From CAWUFC02 sp963921335 (lineage in GTDB: Bacteria > Pseudomonadota > Gammaproteobacteria > Pseudomonadales > Halieaceae): 64,000 bases of DNA. Location of the stretch: NCBI GenBank assembly GCA_963921335.3, contig CAWUFC020000001.1, positions 2,108,001 to 2,172,000 on the forward strand, in the 5' to 3' direction. Positions 50,421 to 59,230 of this stretch are shown in pieces. Numbering within the stretch: the first letter of the stretch is position 1; every line of letters starts with the position of its first letter. The translations under genes were made by a program, and so were the position numbers. The notes under the pieces were generated by a model. That model saw only the letters and a program-made list of their open reading frames with translations, did not search any database and was not told where the DNA came from.

Positions 50421-51502
50421 TGACAGATTCCTGCTGCAAGCCCGAGCCGGAACCGACTGTCGATACATGTTGCGGGTCCGAGCAAACGACAGCGGCTAAA
50501 CCCCGCTTCGACTGGTTCCTGTGGGCCGTAGTGGGTTCAGTGCTGGGTTTCTATGGCCTTGGATTGGTCCTAGATCATGTGCACGACAGTGATCTGCATG
50601 TGTTTGCGCACAGCGTGGTCGAACTACTCAACAAGATGTGGTGGGGCATCGCTATCGGCGTGATATTTGTCGGCATTTTAGCCCGGGTGCCCAGAGACCT
50701 GGTGATGTCGGTACTCGGCCACGAGACTGGTTTCAAATCGCTGCTGCGCGCGACCTTCGCCGGGGTGTTGCTGGACCTGTGCAGTCACGGAATCCTGGCG
50801 GTGGGTATGAAGCTTTATGAGCGCGGTGCCAGCCTGGGTCAAATCATGGCCTTTCTGCTGGCCAGTCCTTGGAGTTCTTTCAGCCTGACCCTGATTTTGT
50901 TCGGACTGATCGGGGTTGGTTGGACGCTGCTTTTTATTCTGCTGTCGCTGGTGATCGGTTTGATCTCCGGGGCTATTTTCGATCGTCTGGTGGCGAATGG
51001 GACCCTCCCTGATAATCCCAATCGTGAACACCTGGACGCGGATGCTGACGCCATGGGCTTGTGGCTGGATTTTCGCGCCAGCTGGTCTTTTAGTCCCGGA
51101 GGTGCAGGTCGGCTGTTGATGGACGGTCTCCGTGGCTCGAAAGTGGTGATTCGCTGGGGGTTGTTCGGCATATTGCTGGCTTCCCTGATCCGCGTGCTGA
51201 TGCCAGAGGAAACCTATGCCATCTGGTTTGGCGCCACTGCCATGGGACTGGGTATGACGCTGCTGGCGGCGACCATTATCGAAGTCTGTTCCGAGGGCAC
51301 CACGCCGATTGCTGCAGACCTGCTGAACCGCGCAGGTGCGCCGGGTAATGCGTTCACGTTCCTGATGGCTGGTGTCTCCACTGACTACACCGAAATCATG
51401 TCGATCAGGGAGACCATGCAATCGTGGAAGATCGCTCTTTATCTACCCCTGGTTACCTTGCCCCAGATTCTGCTGCTGGGTGCCATTCTCAACCAGTTCT
51501 AG
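50420..51502 (+). CDS. SO_0444-family metal efflux permease
   Basis: Membrane permease of 360 residues with about eight segments in two homologous halves. Each half contains a family motif (DLCSHGILAVGMKLYERGAS, then EVCSEGTTPIAADLLNRAGA and GNAFTFLMAGVSTDYTEI). The N terminus carries two CC pairs (DSCCKPEPEP and DTCCGSEQ), which look like a metal-binding tail. It belongs to the DUF318-like permease group for which SO_0444 is the named copper/zinc exporter. Coupling to a CueR-type regulator points to Cu(I). Direction and ion are inferred. Confidence 0.87.
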   Translation: MTDSCCKPEPEPTVDTCCGSEQTTAAKPRFDWFLWAVVGSVLGFYGLGLVLDHVHDSDLHVFAHSVVELLNKMWWGIAIGVIFVGILARVPRDLVMSVLGHETGFKSLLRATFAGVLLDLCSHGILAVGMKLYERGASLGQIMAFLLASPWSSFSLTLILFGLIGVGWTLLFILLSLVIGLISGAIFDRLVANGTLPDNPNREHLDADADAMGLWLDFRASWSFSPGGAGRLLMDGLRGSKVVIRWGLFGILLASLIRVLMPEETYAIWFGATAMGLGMTLLAATIIEVCSEGTTPIAADLLNRAGAPGNAFTFLMAGVSTDYTEIMSIRETMQSWKIALYLPLVTLPQILLLGAILNQF

Positions 51503-51544
51503 CTGCGCTAAAATGCGCGGCTTTTAACGCCCCGGGCCAAAGAT

Positions 51545-52643
51545 ATGTTGGAAATAAACCCCCTGTTGCAGACGCTCAAAGACATCGAGGCGCGCACCGA
51601 CGTGCTTAGGGGGTATCTTTGACTATGCCGAGCGTAAAGACCGCCTCGCCGAGGTAGAGCTCGAACTTGCCGAACCCAGTGTCTGGGACGATCCGGACCG
51701 CGCCCAGGAGCTCGGTAAAGAGCGCTCAGCCCTGGAAGCCATAGTCAGTACCATCGATACGCTGACCCAGGGCAGCACCGATGCTGCCGATTTGCTGGAA
51801 ATGGCAGCAGAAGAGGACGACGAGGCCACTGTGGCCGAGGTGGAGGCGGACCTCGAAACGATGCTCGCCCAGTTGGAAAAGCTCGAGTTCCGCCGCATGT
51901 TCGCCGGTGAGATGGACCCGAATAATGCCTTCCTCGACATCCAGGCCGGCTCTGGAGGTACCGAAGCACAGGACTGGGCCGAGATGCTGTTGCGCATGTA
52001 CCTGCGCTGGGGAGAGGCCAAGGGCTTTAATACCACCCTGGAAGAAGCGTCATCGGGTGAAGTGGCAGGTATCAAGAGTGCCACGATTCGCTTCGAGGGT
52101 GAGTATGCCTTTGGATGGTTGCGCACAGAGACCGGCGTGCATCGCCTGGTGCGTAAGTCGCCGTTTGACTCCGGCAATCGCCGTCACACCTCGTTCAGTT
52201 CGGTATTCGTGTCACCGGAGATTGACGACAACGTCGAGATTGAAATCGATCCCTCTGATGTGCGCACGGACACCTACCGCGCCAGCGGAGCCGGCGGTCA
52301 GCACGTGAACAAGACCGATTCGGCGGTGCGTCTTACTCACGAGCCCAGCGGCATTGTGGTGCAGTGCCAGAGCGAGCGCTCTCAGCACCAGAACCGTGAT
52401 CGGGCCTGGAAGATGTTGCGGGCGAAACTGTACGAACAGGAAATGCTACGCCGCAGCGAAGCGGCCCAGGCAGTGGAAGACAGTAAATCTGATATCGGCT
52501 GGGGCAGCCAGATTCGCTCATACGTGCTGGATGACCAGCGCATCAAGGATCTGCGCACCAGTGTGGAAACCTCCAATACCCAGGCGGTTCTGGACGGTGA
52601 TATCGACAAGTTTATCGAAGCCTCTCTCAAGAGTGGTCTGTAG
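51545..52643 (+). CDS. prfB: Peptide chain release factor 2 (programmed +1 frameshift)
   Basis: Recognises UGA and UAA stops. The reading frame from ATG at 51545 ends after 25 codons at an in-frame TGA (51620-51622). The site is the conserved RF2 autoregulation signal: an internal Shine-Dalgarno AGGGGG at 51608-51613, then TAT CTT TGA C. A +1 slip on CTT continues at GAC 51621 (DYAERKDRLAEVE) for 340 more residues, 365 in total, as in E. coli. The GGQ catalytic motif (RASGAGGQHVNKTDSAVRLT) is intact. A TAAAAT -10-like element lies at 51509-51514. This is not a pseudogene. Confidence 0.97.
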
Positions 52644-52652
52644 GAAAAGGAC

Positions 52653-54143
52653 ATGAGTGACGACAACAGCAAGCCCGAAGTGGATGAGAACAAGCTGATC
52701 GCGGAGCGTCGCGCCAAGCTGGCGCAGCTGCGTGAGCAGGGCAATGCTTTCCCGAATGATTTCCGGCGCACCGCTTATGCCGGTGAGCTGCAGTCAGCTC
52801 ACGCTGATCGGGACAAGGCCGAGCTGGAAGAAGAAAACCAAACCTTCTCTGTGTGCGGCCGCCTGATGCGTAACAGGGGTGCGTTCCTGCTGATTCAGGA
52901 TGATAGCGGCAGCATCCAGCTGTACGTAAACCGCAAAGAATTGGACGAAGATACTCTGGCTGCGATCAAGTCCTGGGATCTTGGCGACATCGTGGCCGCC
53001 ACGGGTCCGCTGCACAAATCCGGCAAAGGCGATCTCTACATCAACATGGGTGAAGCCCGTCTGCTGACCAAGTCGCTGCGTCCGCTGCCTGACAAGTATC
53101 ACGGTCTGGCCGACCAGGAAATGCGCTATCGCCAGCGCTATGTCGATCTTATCGTTAATGAAGAGTCGCGCCGGGTATTCCAGCTGCGCTCACAGATCAT
53201 CGATTTTATTCGCCGTTACATGCAGGGTCGCGACTTCATGGAGGTGGAAACACCCATGATGCAGGTGATTCCCGGGGGGGCGGCAGCCAAACCCTTTGTC
53301 ACCCACCACAATGCGCTGGACCTGGACATGTATCTGCGTATCGCCCCCGAGCTCTATCTGAAGCGCCTGACGGTGGGTGGTTTCGAACGGGTATTTGAGA
53401 TTAACCGCAACTTCAGGAACGAGGGGCTGTCGACCCGGCATAACCCTGAGTTCACCATGCTCGAATACTACTGGGCCTATGCAGATTATCGTGACGCCAT
53501 GGACCTGACCGAGGATATGATGCGCAAGCTGGCGGAGGAGGTCATGGGGACTACCACCATCAGCTACCAGGGCAGTGAGTATGATCTGTCCCAGCCATTT
53601 CAGCGCATGAGCGTATTTGAGTCCATTCTGCACTTTAATCCCGATATGGATGACGCCCAGCTTGCGGACGAGGCGGGTGCTCGTGCTATTGCCGAAAGTA
53701 TGGAAATACCACTCAAAGACAGTTGGGGCCTGGGCAAGGTTCAGATCGAAATTTTCGAGAAAACGGTGGAGCATCGACTCGACCAGCCGACCTTTATTAC
53801 TGCCTATCCTACAGAGGTATCGCCGTTGGCGCGTCGCAGCGACAATGATCCTTTTGTCACCGACCGCTTTGAATTTTTTGTGGGCGGACGTGAATTGGCT
53901 AATGGGTTTTCTGAGCTCAATGATGCAGAGGATCAGGCGGAGCGTTTTCGCGCTCAGGTAGCCGAGAAGGATGCGGGCGACGAAGAGGCGATGCATTACG
54001 ATGCCGACTACGTCACCGCATTGGAGTACGGTCTGCCACCTACCGCAGGTGAGGGCATCGGCATCGATCGGCTGGTGATGCTCTATGCAGACGTGCCATC
54101 GATTCGAGACGTGCTGCTGTTCCCGCACATGCGACCCGAGTGA
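52653..54143 (+). CDS. lysS: Lysyl-tRNA synthetase (class II)
   Basis: Charges tRNA-Lys. The N-terminal OB fold (FSVCGRLMRNRGAFLLIQDD) is followed by the class II motifs: motif 2 as FERVFEINRNFRNEGLSTRH and motif 3 as GLPPTAGEGIGIDRLVMLYA. The 496-residue length is normal. The prfB-lysS pair (nine-base gap) is conserved in gammaproteobacteria. Confidence 0.98.
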   Translation: MSDDNSKPEVDENKLIAERRAKLAQLREQGNAFPNDFRRTAYAGELQSAHADRDKAELEEENQTFSVCGRLMRNRGAFLLIQDDSGSIQLYVNRKELDEDTLAAIKSWDLGDIVAATGPLHKSGKGDLYINMGEARLLTKSLRPLPDKYHGLADQEMRYRQRYVDLIVNEESRRVFQLRSQIIDFIRRYMQGRDFMEVETPMMQVIPGGAAAKPFVTHHNALDLDMYLRIAPELYLKRLTVGGFERVFEINRNFRNEGLSTRHNPEFTMLEYYWAYADYRDAMDLTEDMMRKLAEEVMGTTTISYQGSEYDLSQPFQRMSVFESILHFNPDMDDAQLADEAGARAIAESMEIPLKDSWGLGKVQIEIFEKTVEHRLDQPTFITAYPTEVSPLARRSDNDPFVTDRFEFFVGGRELANGFSELNDAEDQAERFRAQVAEKDAGDEEAMHYDADYVTALEYGLPPTAGEGIGIDRLVMLYADVPSIRDVLLFPHMRPE

Positions 54144-54156
54144 TACACTGCCGGGC

Positions 54157-54708
54157 ATGATTCGACAGCTGCTAGTACTGAGCCTCATCGCCCTGGTCCT
54201 GGGGGGCTGTGGCAGTGCGCCGGAGCAGCCCGTCGAGGAGCCGGTTCCCGAGCTCACCCTGAATTTGCCGCCGGCTGACTGCGACTGCGAGAACGAAGAC
54301 AGCGCTGATTACACGTTTCTTGAAAAGGGCTTTCAGTCCCTTCTGGATGGTGAGTATCTTGAATCCCTGCAGTACTTCCAGCGCTACCAGCGCATCGAGC
54401 AAAGCGCGATTGCAGATGTTGAGGCGCGTATCGCCATCGCCTATTTGAGTGTGCTACCCGATAGCCCAATTTATGACAGCGGCGCTGCACGAGAGAGTTA
54501 CACTCGCATCCGCCGCGATATCAATCCCGAGTGGCGGCTGCACGATCAGGTGCGCCTGATGCAGGACTCGCTGGAGTCATTTCTCGATATGCAGGCGGTG
54601 ATTACCGAATTGCGGCAGGATAACGCCACGCTCAGGAAAGAGCTCAAGCGTCGCGAAGAGGCCATCAAGCGGCTGCGCGATCTGACTCTTGGCCGGGACC
54701 CAGAATAG
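54157..54708 (+). CDS. Predicted lipoprotein with coiled-coil tail
   Basis: Outer- or inner-membrane lipoprotein of 183 residues. The signal peptide LLVLSLIALVLGGC gives lipidated Cys18. A cysteine-rich acidic stretch follows (ADCDCENEDSADY), then a helical, TPR-like region (FQSLLDGEYLESLQYFQRYQ, then EARIAIAYLSVLPDS). The end is a likely coiled coil (LRQDNATLRKELKRREEAIK). The ATG at 54157 is preferred over a longer frame inside lysS because it exposes the lipobox. The 3' end overlaps the convergent histidine kinase gene by 44 bases. No function recognised. Confidence 0.8.
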   Translation: MIRQLLVLSLIALVLGGCGSAPEQPVEEPVPELTLNLPPADCDCENEDSADYTFLEKGFQSLLDGEYLESLQYFQRYQRIEQSAIADVEARIAIAYLSVLPDSPIYDSGAARESYTRIRRDINPEWRLHDQVRLMQDSLESFLDMQAVITELRQDNATLRKELKRREEAIKRLRDLTLGRDPE

Positions 54709-56212
54709 GCAGATTGATATAGAAGGTAGTGCCGACGCCTTCTTCGCTTTCCAGGCCAATACTGCCACCCATTAGCTCGCAGTACTCCTTGCAAATTGCC
54801 AGTCCCAGGCCCGTGCCTCCATAGTTCGCGCTGGTTGAGTCGTCGGCCTGTACAAAGGCATCAAAGATCCGGGCCTGCTGTTCACTAGACATACCAATGC
54901 CGTTGTCGGTGACCGAGAAGGCGATAAATCCAGGTTCTCCCTCACGCTGTTCCGCGCTGACCCGAATCTTTCCCTCAGTGGTGAACTTGGTGGCATTGCT
55001 GAGAAGATTCAAAAAGATCTGCCGGAACTTGGTGGCATCGTTGTGGAACTGGGGCAGGGAGTCTTTGCTGTAAAGTTCCAGCACATTGTCTTGTTTTTCC
55101 AGCAAGGGCTGAATGGTCTGGCAAACCTGTTGCAGAATTTGTAATGGATCGAAGTCTTCAAGAAAGATAGTCATCTTGCCCGTTTCGATCTTGGACAGGT
55201 CGAGAATGTCATTGATCAGGGCCAGTAGCTGCTTGCCAGAGATAATGATTTTCTCAAGATCGCGCTGAAACTGCTCGCGGTCGATATTGCCTTCATCGCC
55301 GACCTCGTCGTGCAGCATTTCGCTGTAGCCAATAATGGCATTCAGTGGCGTGCGCAATTCATGGCTGACATTGGCCAGGAAACTGCTCTTGGCCTGGTTG
55401 GCCTGGTCCGCATTTTCCTTGGCTTCACGAACCTCCTGTATTGCACGGCGGAGTTTGTCCGACATGTCGTTAAAGGCATTGGCCAGGTCCCCGAGCTCTC
55501 CGCTGTCTTCAATGTTTTCGATGCGATAACTGAGGTCGCCGCTGCCGATACGCAGGGTTCCGGTTTTGAGCCGGTTGAAAGATTCAGAGGTGTAGCGGAT
55601 CAGGAAGAAGCCGAGAAGGCTGGACAGCAGAATGGAAGCCAGGAACCCGATGGCGGTAATGCGATCGGTCAGTTCAATGGTGCGGTCAATGATGGTGGCC
55701 CGCTGCTCTGCAATAAAGGTCTGGCGCTCGGCCAGGGCTGTGAGCCGATTGATGACTTCTTCATAGAATTTTGGTGCGTCCGGCGTGCCGTATTCCGATT
55801 GATAAGCGGGGTCGTTGTAGTGTTCGTAGAAAGCGCCCCAGGCACCCAGCAGATCTTTTAGAGCCGCTTGCAGCGACTCGTACTGGGGTAGGGTGATGTC
55901 CTGCGACAGCTCGCCGAGCGCCACCACTTCTCCGGAAATCGTGCGCAAGCTGACCTCCGCCTGATTGCGGTCTTCGCTCGACAGGGTGTCTTCGGTAGTT
56001 TCGCGAAGCGCTGCCAGAACTCGTATCTGCTGACGCTGATCATCAAGCTGCTGGCCGATCAGTGTGGTGAGTTGCTGGGCGTTCACCGAGTGGCGGTAGG
56101 CGTTCATGCTTTCGGTTCGAGCGAAGCTGCCCCAGAAGTGTGTCCCCACGTTGAGCGAAAGCAATACCAGAATGGCCAGCAACGACAGTGTTAGTCGGCG
56201 GCGCAGGCTCAC
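54665..56212 (-). CDS. Membrane sensor histidine kinase
   Basis: Two-component sensor of 515 residues. Two membrane segments (about residues 5-25 and 187-206) enclose a helical periplasmic domain. A HAMP domain follows, then the phosphoacceptor His284 (FLANVSHELRTPLNAIIGYS) and the ATPase domain with FRQIFLNLLSNATKFT, DNGIGM and GGTGLGLAICKEYCELMGG. No receiver is fused. The GTG at 56212 overlaps the stop of the receiver gene by four bases (GTGA), and is preferred over a TTG seven codons upstream. Third gene of the minus-strand signalling operon; the ligand is unknown. Confidence 0.9.
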   Translation of the reverse strand: MSLRRRLTLSLLAILVLLSLNVGTHFWGSFARTESMNAYRHSVNAQQLTTLIGQQLDDQRQQIRVLAALRETTEDTLSSEDRNQAEVSLRTISGEVVALGELSQDITLPQYESLQAALKDLLGAWGAFYEHYNDPAYQSEYGTPDAPKFYEEVINRLTALAERQTFIAEQRATIIDRTIELTDRITAIGFLASILLSSLLGFFLIRYTSESFNRLKTGTLRIGSGDLSYRIENIEDSGELGDLANAFNDMSDKLRRAIQEVREAKENADQANQAKSSFLANVSHELRTPLNAIIGYSEMLHDEVGDEGNIDREQFQRDLEKIIISGKQLLALINDILDLSKIETGKMTIFLEDFDPLQILQQVCQTIQPLLEKQDNVLELYSKDSLPQFHNDATKFRQIFLNLLSNATKFTTEGKIRVSAEQREGEPGFIAFSVTDNGIGMSSEQQARIFDAFVQADDSTSANYGGTGLGLAICKEYCELMGGSIGLESEEGVGTTFYINLPILGPGQESDRAAA

Positions 56213-56589
56213 GCGCTTTGATCTCCGCCACAAAGAGACTCAATTTTGCTAAGCAGGTCGGGAAAGTCCACCGGTTTCGTCGCGTATTCGTCGCAACCCG
56301 CGGCAAGGGCCCGGTCGCGATCTTCGCCCATGGCGTGCGCGGTCAGGGCGATAATCGAGGTGTTGGCAATAGCGCTGTCCTCGCGAATTTCCTTGCAGGC
56401 TGTCCAGCCGTCCTTAACAGGCAGGTTCATGTCCAGCAGCACTACATCCGGGCGACCTTCGCGTACCTGTATCACCGCCTGTTCGCCATCGGCAGCGGTA
56501 ATCACCTCGTAGCCTGCACGGCTCAGGCGCCGGGTCAGCATATCCCGGTTCATTTCATTGTCTTCAACCAGAAGTACCCGGGTGCTCAT
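56209..56589 (-). CDS. Single-domain response regulator
   Basis: CheY-like receiver of 126 residues with no output domain. The acidic pocket (LLVEDNEMNRDML), the phosphoacceptor Asp53 (VVLLDMNLPVKDGW), the switch Thr (IIALTAHAM) and the Lys (YATKPVDF) are all present. The sequence is of the type found as C-terminal receivers of hybrid kinases, here encoded as a separate gene. It overlaps both neighbours by four bases, so all three proteins should be made together. It could be a phosphate relay or sink between the kinase and the cyclase. Confidence 0.92.
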   Translation of the reverse strand: MSTRVLLVEDNEMNRDMLTRRLSRAGYEVITAADGEQAVIQVREGRPDVVLLDMNLPVKDGWTACKEIREDSAIANTSIIALTAHAMGEDRDRALAAGCDEYATKPVDFPDLLSKIESLCGGDQSA

Positions 56590-58034
56590 TTGCTGGACTC
56601 CTGGGCAGCGACAATCTGGTGAATCAGCACCGCTTCAATAATGCCTTTTACTTTTACCGATTCCTGGCGTCCCAAGGTGTAGGACTGCTGCAGGCTGTCG
56701 AGTGTCGACTGGGAAACCAGGATCTCGCCGCCCTCGGTATGTTGCTCTATGCGGGCTGTCAGATTGACGTTATGCCCAACAATGCCGTACTTGCTGCGCT
56801 TTTCTGAGCCAATGTTGCCTGCTACAACGCTGCCTGTATTGATGCCGATGCCCATGCTGACTTCGGGCAGGCCAGCGGCGGTGTACTCACGATTAATGTC
56901 GCTGACTGCCGCCTGCATACTCAGTGCACACTGAACGGCGCGATCGGCATCATCGGCGCGCGTGATTGGGGCGCCAAAGATGGCGAGAATGCCGTCGCCG
57001 ATAAACTCATCCACAGTACCCTGATACTCAATAATGATGTCAGACATAGTGCCCAGGTAGGTGTTGAGCAGGCGCATCACATTTTCTGGCTCCAGGGTTT
57101 CGCAGATTGTGGAGAACTGCCTGATATCAGACATCAGAATAGTGACTTGTCGCAGGTCACCGCCCAGCTCAAGACCCTCCGGCTGCTCTAGCAGGTTGGC
57201 CACGATTTCGTCAGACACATAGCGCCCAAACGTGGATCGAATAAATTGCTCATTGCGTTCCAACTGCTGTCGGTAGGATTCTTCACGATCGTGCCAGCGC
57301 TTTCGTTCCAGGCCCGCTTTGATGCGCGCTTGTAGCAGCACAGGATTGAATGGTTTGAACAGGTAGTCGTCGGCGCCTGCTTCAATGCAGCTGATGATGC
57401 CGTCCATGTCCTGTCTACCGGAGATGATAATCACCGGTATGGCCCGCCAGGCCTCTTTTGACTTAATGCGATTGAGTACTTCGCTGCCGTCCATTCCGGG
57501 CATGATCAGGTCCACCAGTACGGTGTCAATAGCGTGCTTTTCAAGAGCTTCCAGTGCTTCCATGCCTGAGTTGGCGGTAATCACAGTGTGCCCGGAGCGG
57601 GTCAGGTATCGGCTGAGTAGTTCGAGGTTCTCCGGGGTGTCGTCAACCGCCAGAATCGTACCGGGGTCGGACTGCTCCAGCACGGCAGTGTTCATACTGG
57701 GGCTGCTATCGTCTGTTGCGGAGGCAATCGCTTTGAGCAGCCGTTGCAGGACAGCCAGCAGTGCCTCATGGCGGGTGCTCAGTTCGTCACCCAGCAGTTC
57801 GGCATAGCCGCGCATGGCACCGAGCACATTGCGCATGTCGTGCCGGGTATCGTCATCTTCGCGGCCGCCACTGAGCAGCGCCTCCAAGGCGGCACTGGCT
57901 GAGACCAGTTTCTCTAGGTCAGCGAGTTGTTCGTCGCTCAGTTCACTGCGATCGCTCTGGGTCTGGGCGCGCACTTCTGCCATGGCTTTAAACACACGGT
58001 CGGTCCAGGGATTGGCGGCGAAAGCTTGAGACAA
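56586..58034 (-). CDS. Response regulator with DHp-like domain and class III nucleotidyl cyclase
   Basis: Protein of 482 residues in three parts. Residues about 55-105 hold an HDMRN motif (RHDMRNVLGAMRGYAELLGD) like a histidine-kinase dimerisation helix, with His65 as possible phosphoacceptor, but no ATPase domain. Residues 125-245 are a receiver with Asp175 (VLVDLIMPGMDG). From 293 on there is a class III cyclase: metal aspartates Asp303 (MSDIRQF) and Asp347 (FIGDGILAIFGAP), and NVNLTARIE for the transition-state residues. The base-selecting lysine of adenylyl cyclases is Glu343 (VDEFIGD), as in guanylyl cyclases, and the second selecting position is Gly (KYGIVG). The product nucleotide is therefore uncertain. 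TTG start at 58034. Confidence 0.9.
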   Translation of the reverse strand: MSQAFAANPWTDRVFKAMAEVRAQTQSDRSELSDEQLADLEKLVSASAALEALLSGGREDDDTRHDMRNVLGAMRGYAELLGDELSTRHEALLAVLQRLLKAIASATDDSSPSMNTAVLEQSDPGTILAVDDTPENLELLSRYLTRSGHTVITANSGMEALEALEKHAIDTVLVDLIMPGMDGSEVLNRIKSKEAWRAIPVIIISGRQDMDGIISCIEAGADDYLFKPFNPVLLQARIKAGLERKRWHDREESYRQQLERNEQFIRSTFGRYVSDEIVANLLEQPEGLELGGDLRQVTILMSDIRQFSTICETLEPENVMRLLNTYLGTMSDIIIEYQGTVDEFIGDGILAIFGAPITRADDADRAVQCALSMQAAVSDINREYTAAGLPEVSMGIGINTGSVVAGNIGSEKRSKYGIVGHNVNLTARIEQHTEGGEILVSQSTLDSLQQSYTLGRQESVKVKGIIEAVLIHQIVAAQESSK

Positions 58035-58177
58035 GTTGTGAATTCCTGTGAATGCCTTGCAGCGATTATAGCCAGCCGTTATGCCCAGTAATAGTGCGTC
58101 CTCTGGCGCTTTGCGTTACTATGATGATGCTTCCCGGCGAAACCGGCGCTTGTATCTATAAAGGATGGAGACACATC

Positions 58178-58828
58178 TTGATTCTGCAACAGGTTGAAAT
58201 TTTCCAGGGTTTATCCGAACAGGAGCTGGATGCGCTGTCTGCTAGCAGCACCAGCCGCTCCTTTCCAAAAAATACCGTTGTGATTCACGAGGACGATCCT
58301 GCCGACTCACTCTTTATCATTGAGAGCGGTAAGGTCAAAGTGTATTGTAGTGACAAGAACGGCAAAGAATTCATCATGAATACCCAGGGTGAGGGTGACT
58401 ACTTTGGTGAACTGGCGCTGCTTGATGACTCAACCCGCTCCGCCTCCATTCGCACCGTGGAAAAATCGACGTTTTGCATCATCTACAAGGACGATTTCAG
58501 CCGGGTGTTGGATGCCCATCCCAATATCACTCGCAAACTGATCCGCAACCTGTCTGCGCGGGTGCGCAAACTCACGGCGGATGTCAAAAGTCTCGCTTTG
58601 CAAGATGTGTACGGCAGGGTGGCCAATGTACTGACTGACCTGGCGGAAGATCGCGGGGATGGCACCCAGTACATCCCCGAGAAACTGACGCAGCAGGATA
58701 TTGCTGACCGGGTTGGTGCGTCGCGGGAGATGGTGGCGCGCATTCTTAAAGACCTTACTATTGGCGACTATATTCGCTTTGAGGGTCGTCACATCATCAT
58801 TAACACCAAGCTTCCCGCCAAGTACTAA
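58178..58828 (+). CDS. Crp/Fnr-family transcriptional regulator
   Basis: Regulator of 216 residues. The cyclic-nucleotide fold contains a phosphate-binding cassette close to that of Crp (GDYFGELALLDDSTRSASIR, with the Arg-Ser-Ala that contacts the cyclic phosphate), so nucleotide binding is plausible. The C-terminal winged helix reads LTQQDIADRVGASREMVARI, with Crp-like R-E-x-V-x-R contacts. No FNR cysteines are present. The start is TTG at 58178, seven bases after GGATGGAG; ATGs further upstream lack a ribosome binding site and add a non-homologous stretch. It is divergent from the cyclase operon, with 143 bases between. Confidence 0.9.
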   Translation: MILQQVEIFQGLSEQELDALSASSTSRSFPKNTVVIHEDDPADSLFIIESGKVKVYCSDKNGKEFIMNTQGEGDYFGELALLDDSTRSASIRTVEKSTFCIIYKDDFSRVLDAHPNITRKLIRNLSARVRKLTADVKSLALQDVYGRVANVLTDLAEDRGDGTQYIPEKLTQQDIADRVGASREMVARILKDLTIGDYIRFEGRHIIINTKLPAKY

Positions 58829-58843
58829 TAAGCAGCGGCCCTT

Positions 58844-59230
58844 CTAGCTCCAGGGTATCGCTGAGCGCGTCGTTGCCACAGCCAGCATATAGGCAAAGGT
58901 GAGCAGCGCTGCAGCGAAACCCATGCTTCGTTCCACTGTATTGCGCCCCCAATGCAGTGCCACCATTCCCAGCAGGATGTACACGATCAGTGCAGTGAAT
59001 TTGGCGCCCAGCCACGCCTGTTGATAAGGCCACTGTTCAGACAGACTGGCCATGGTGAGCGCGCTGACTAACAACAATGAATCGACACTGATTGGCAAGA
59101 TGCGGGCGAGGCGGTGTCGCAGCCATTGTGCTCGTGCCAGTGATGCGCAGCCCCTGAGGAAAAACCCTGCCAGGGACAGCCACGCGCAGCTCATATGCAC
59201 AAGCTTGATGCTGGCGTAGTAATCAATCAA
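58844..59230 (-). CDS. SirB2-family membrane protein
   Basis: Small inner-membrane protein of 128 residues with about four hydrophobic segments. MIDYYASIKLVHMSCAWLSL and the later SVDSLLLVSALTMASL and WLGAKFTALIVYILLGMVAL are the SirB2 pattern. The start, TTG at 59230, overlaps xseA by eight bases. The SirB name comes from Salmonella invasion-gene regulation; the role in other bacteria is unknown. Confidence 0.88.
   Translation of the reverse strand: MIDYYASIKLVHMSCAWLSLAGFFLRGCASLARAQWLRHRLARILPISVDSLLLVSALTMASLSEQWPYQQAWLGAKFTALIVYILLGMVALHWGRNTVERSMGFAAALLTFAYMLAVATTRSAIPWS

Noticed and set aside
51545..51622. prfB as a pseudogene because of an in-frame stop
   Set aside because: The stop sits in the canonical programmed-frameshift signal with an upstream Shine-Dalgarno-like AGGGGG.
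53190..54257. Minus-strand 355-residue open frame opposite lysS
   Set aside because: Shadow of lysS; composition and lack of motifs indicate a chance frame.
58035..58177. Crp-type binding site between the cyclase operon and the Crp-family gene
   Set aside because: Two TGTGAAT half-sites occur near 58034-58055 but in tandem rather than inverted, so no TGTGA-N6-TCACA operator can be claimed.
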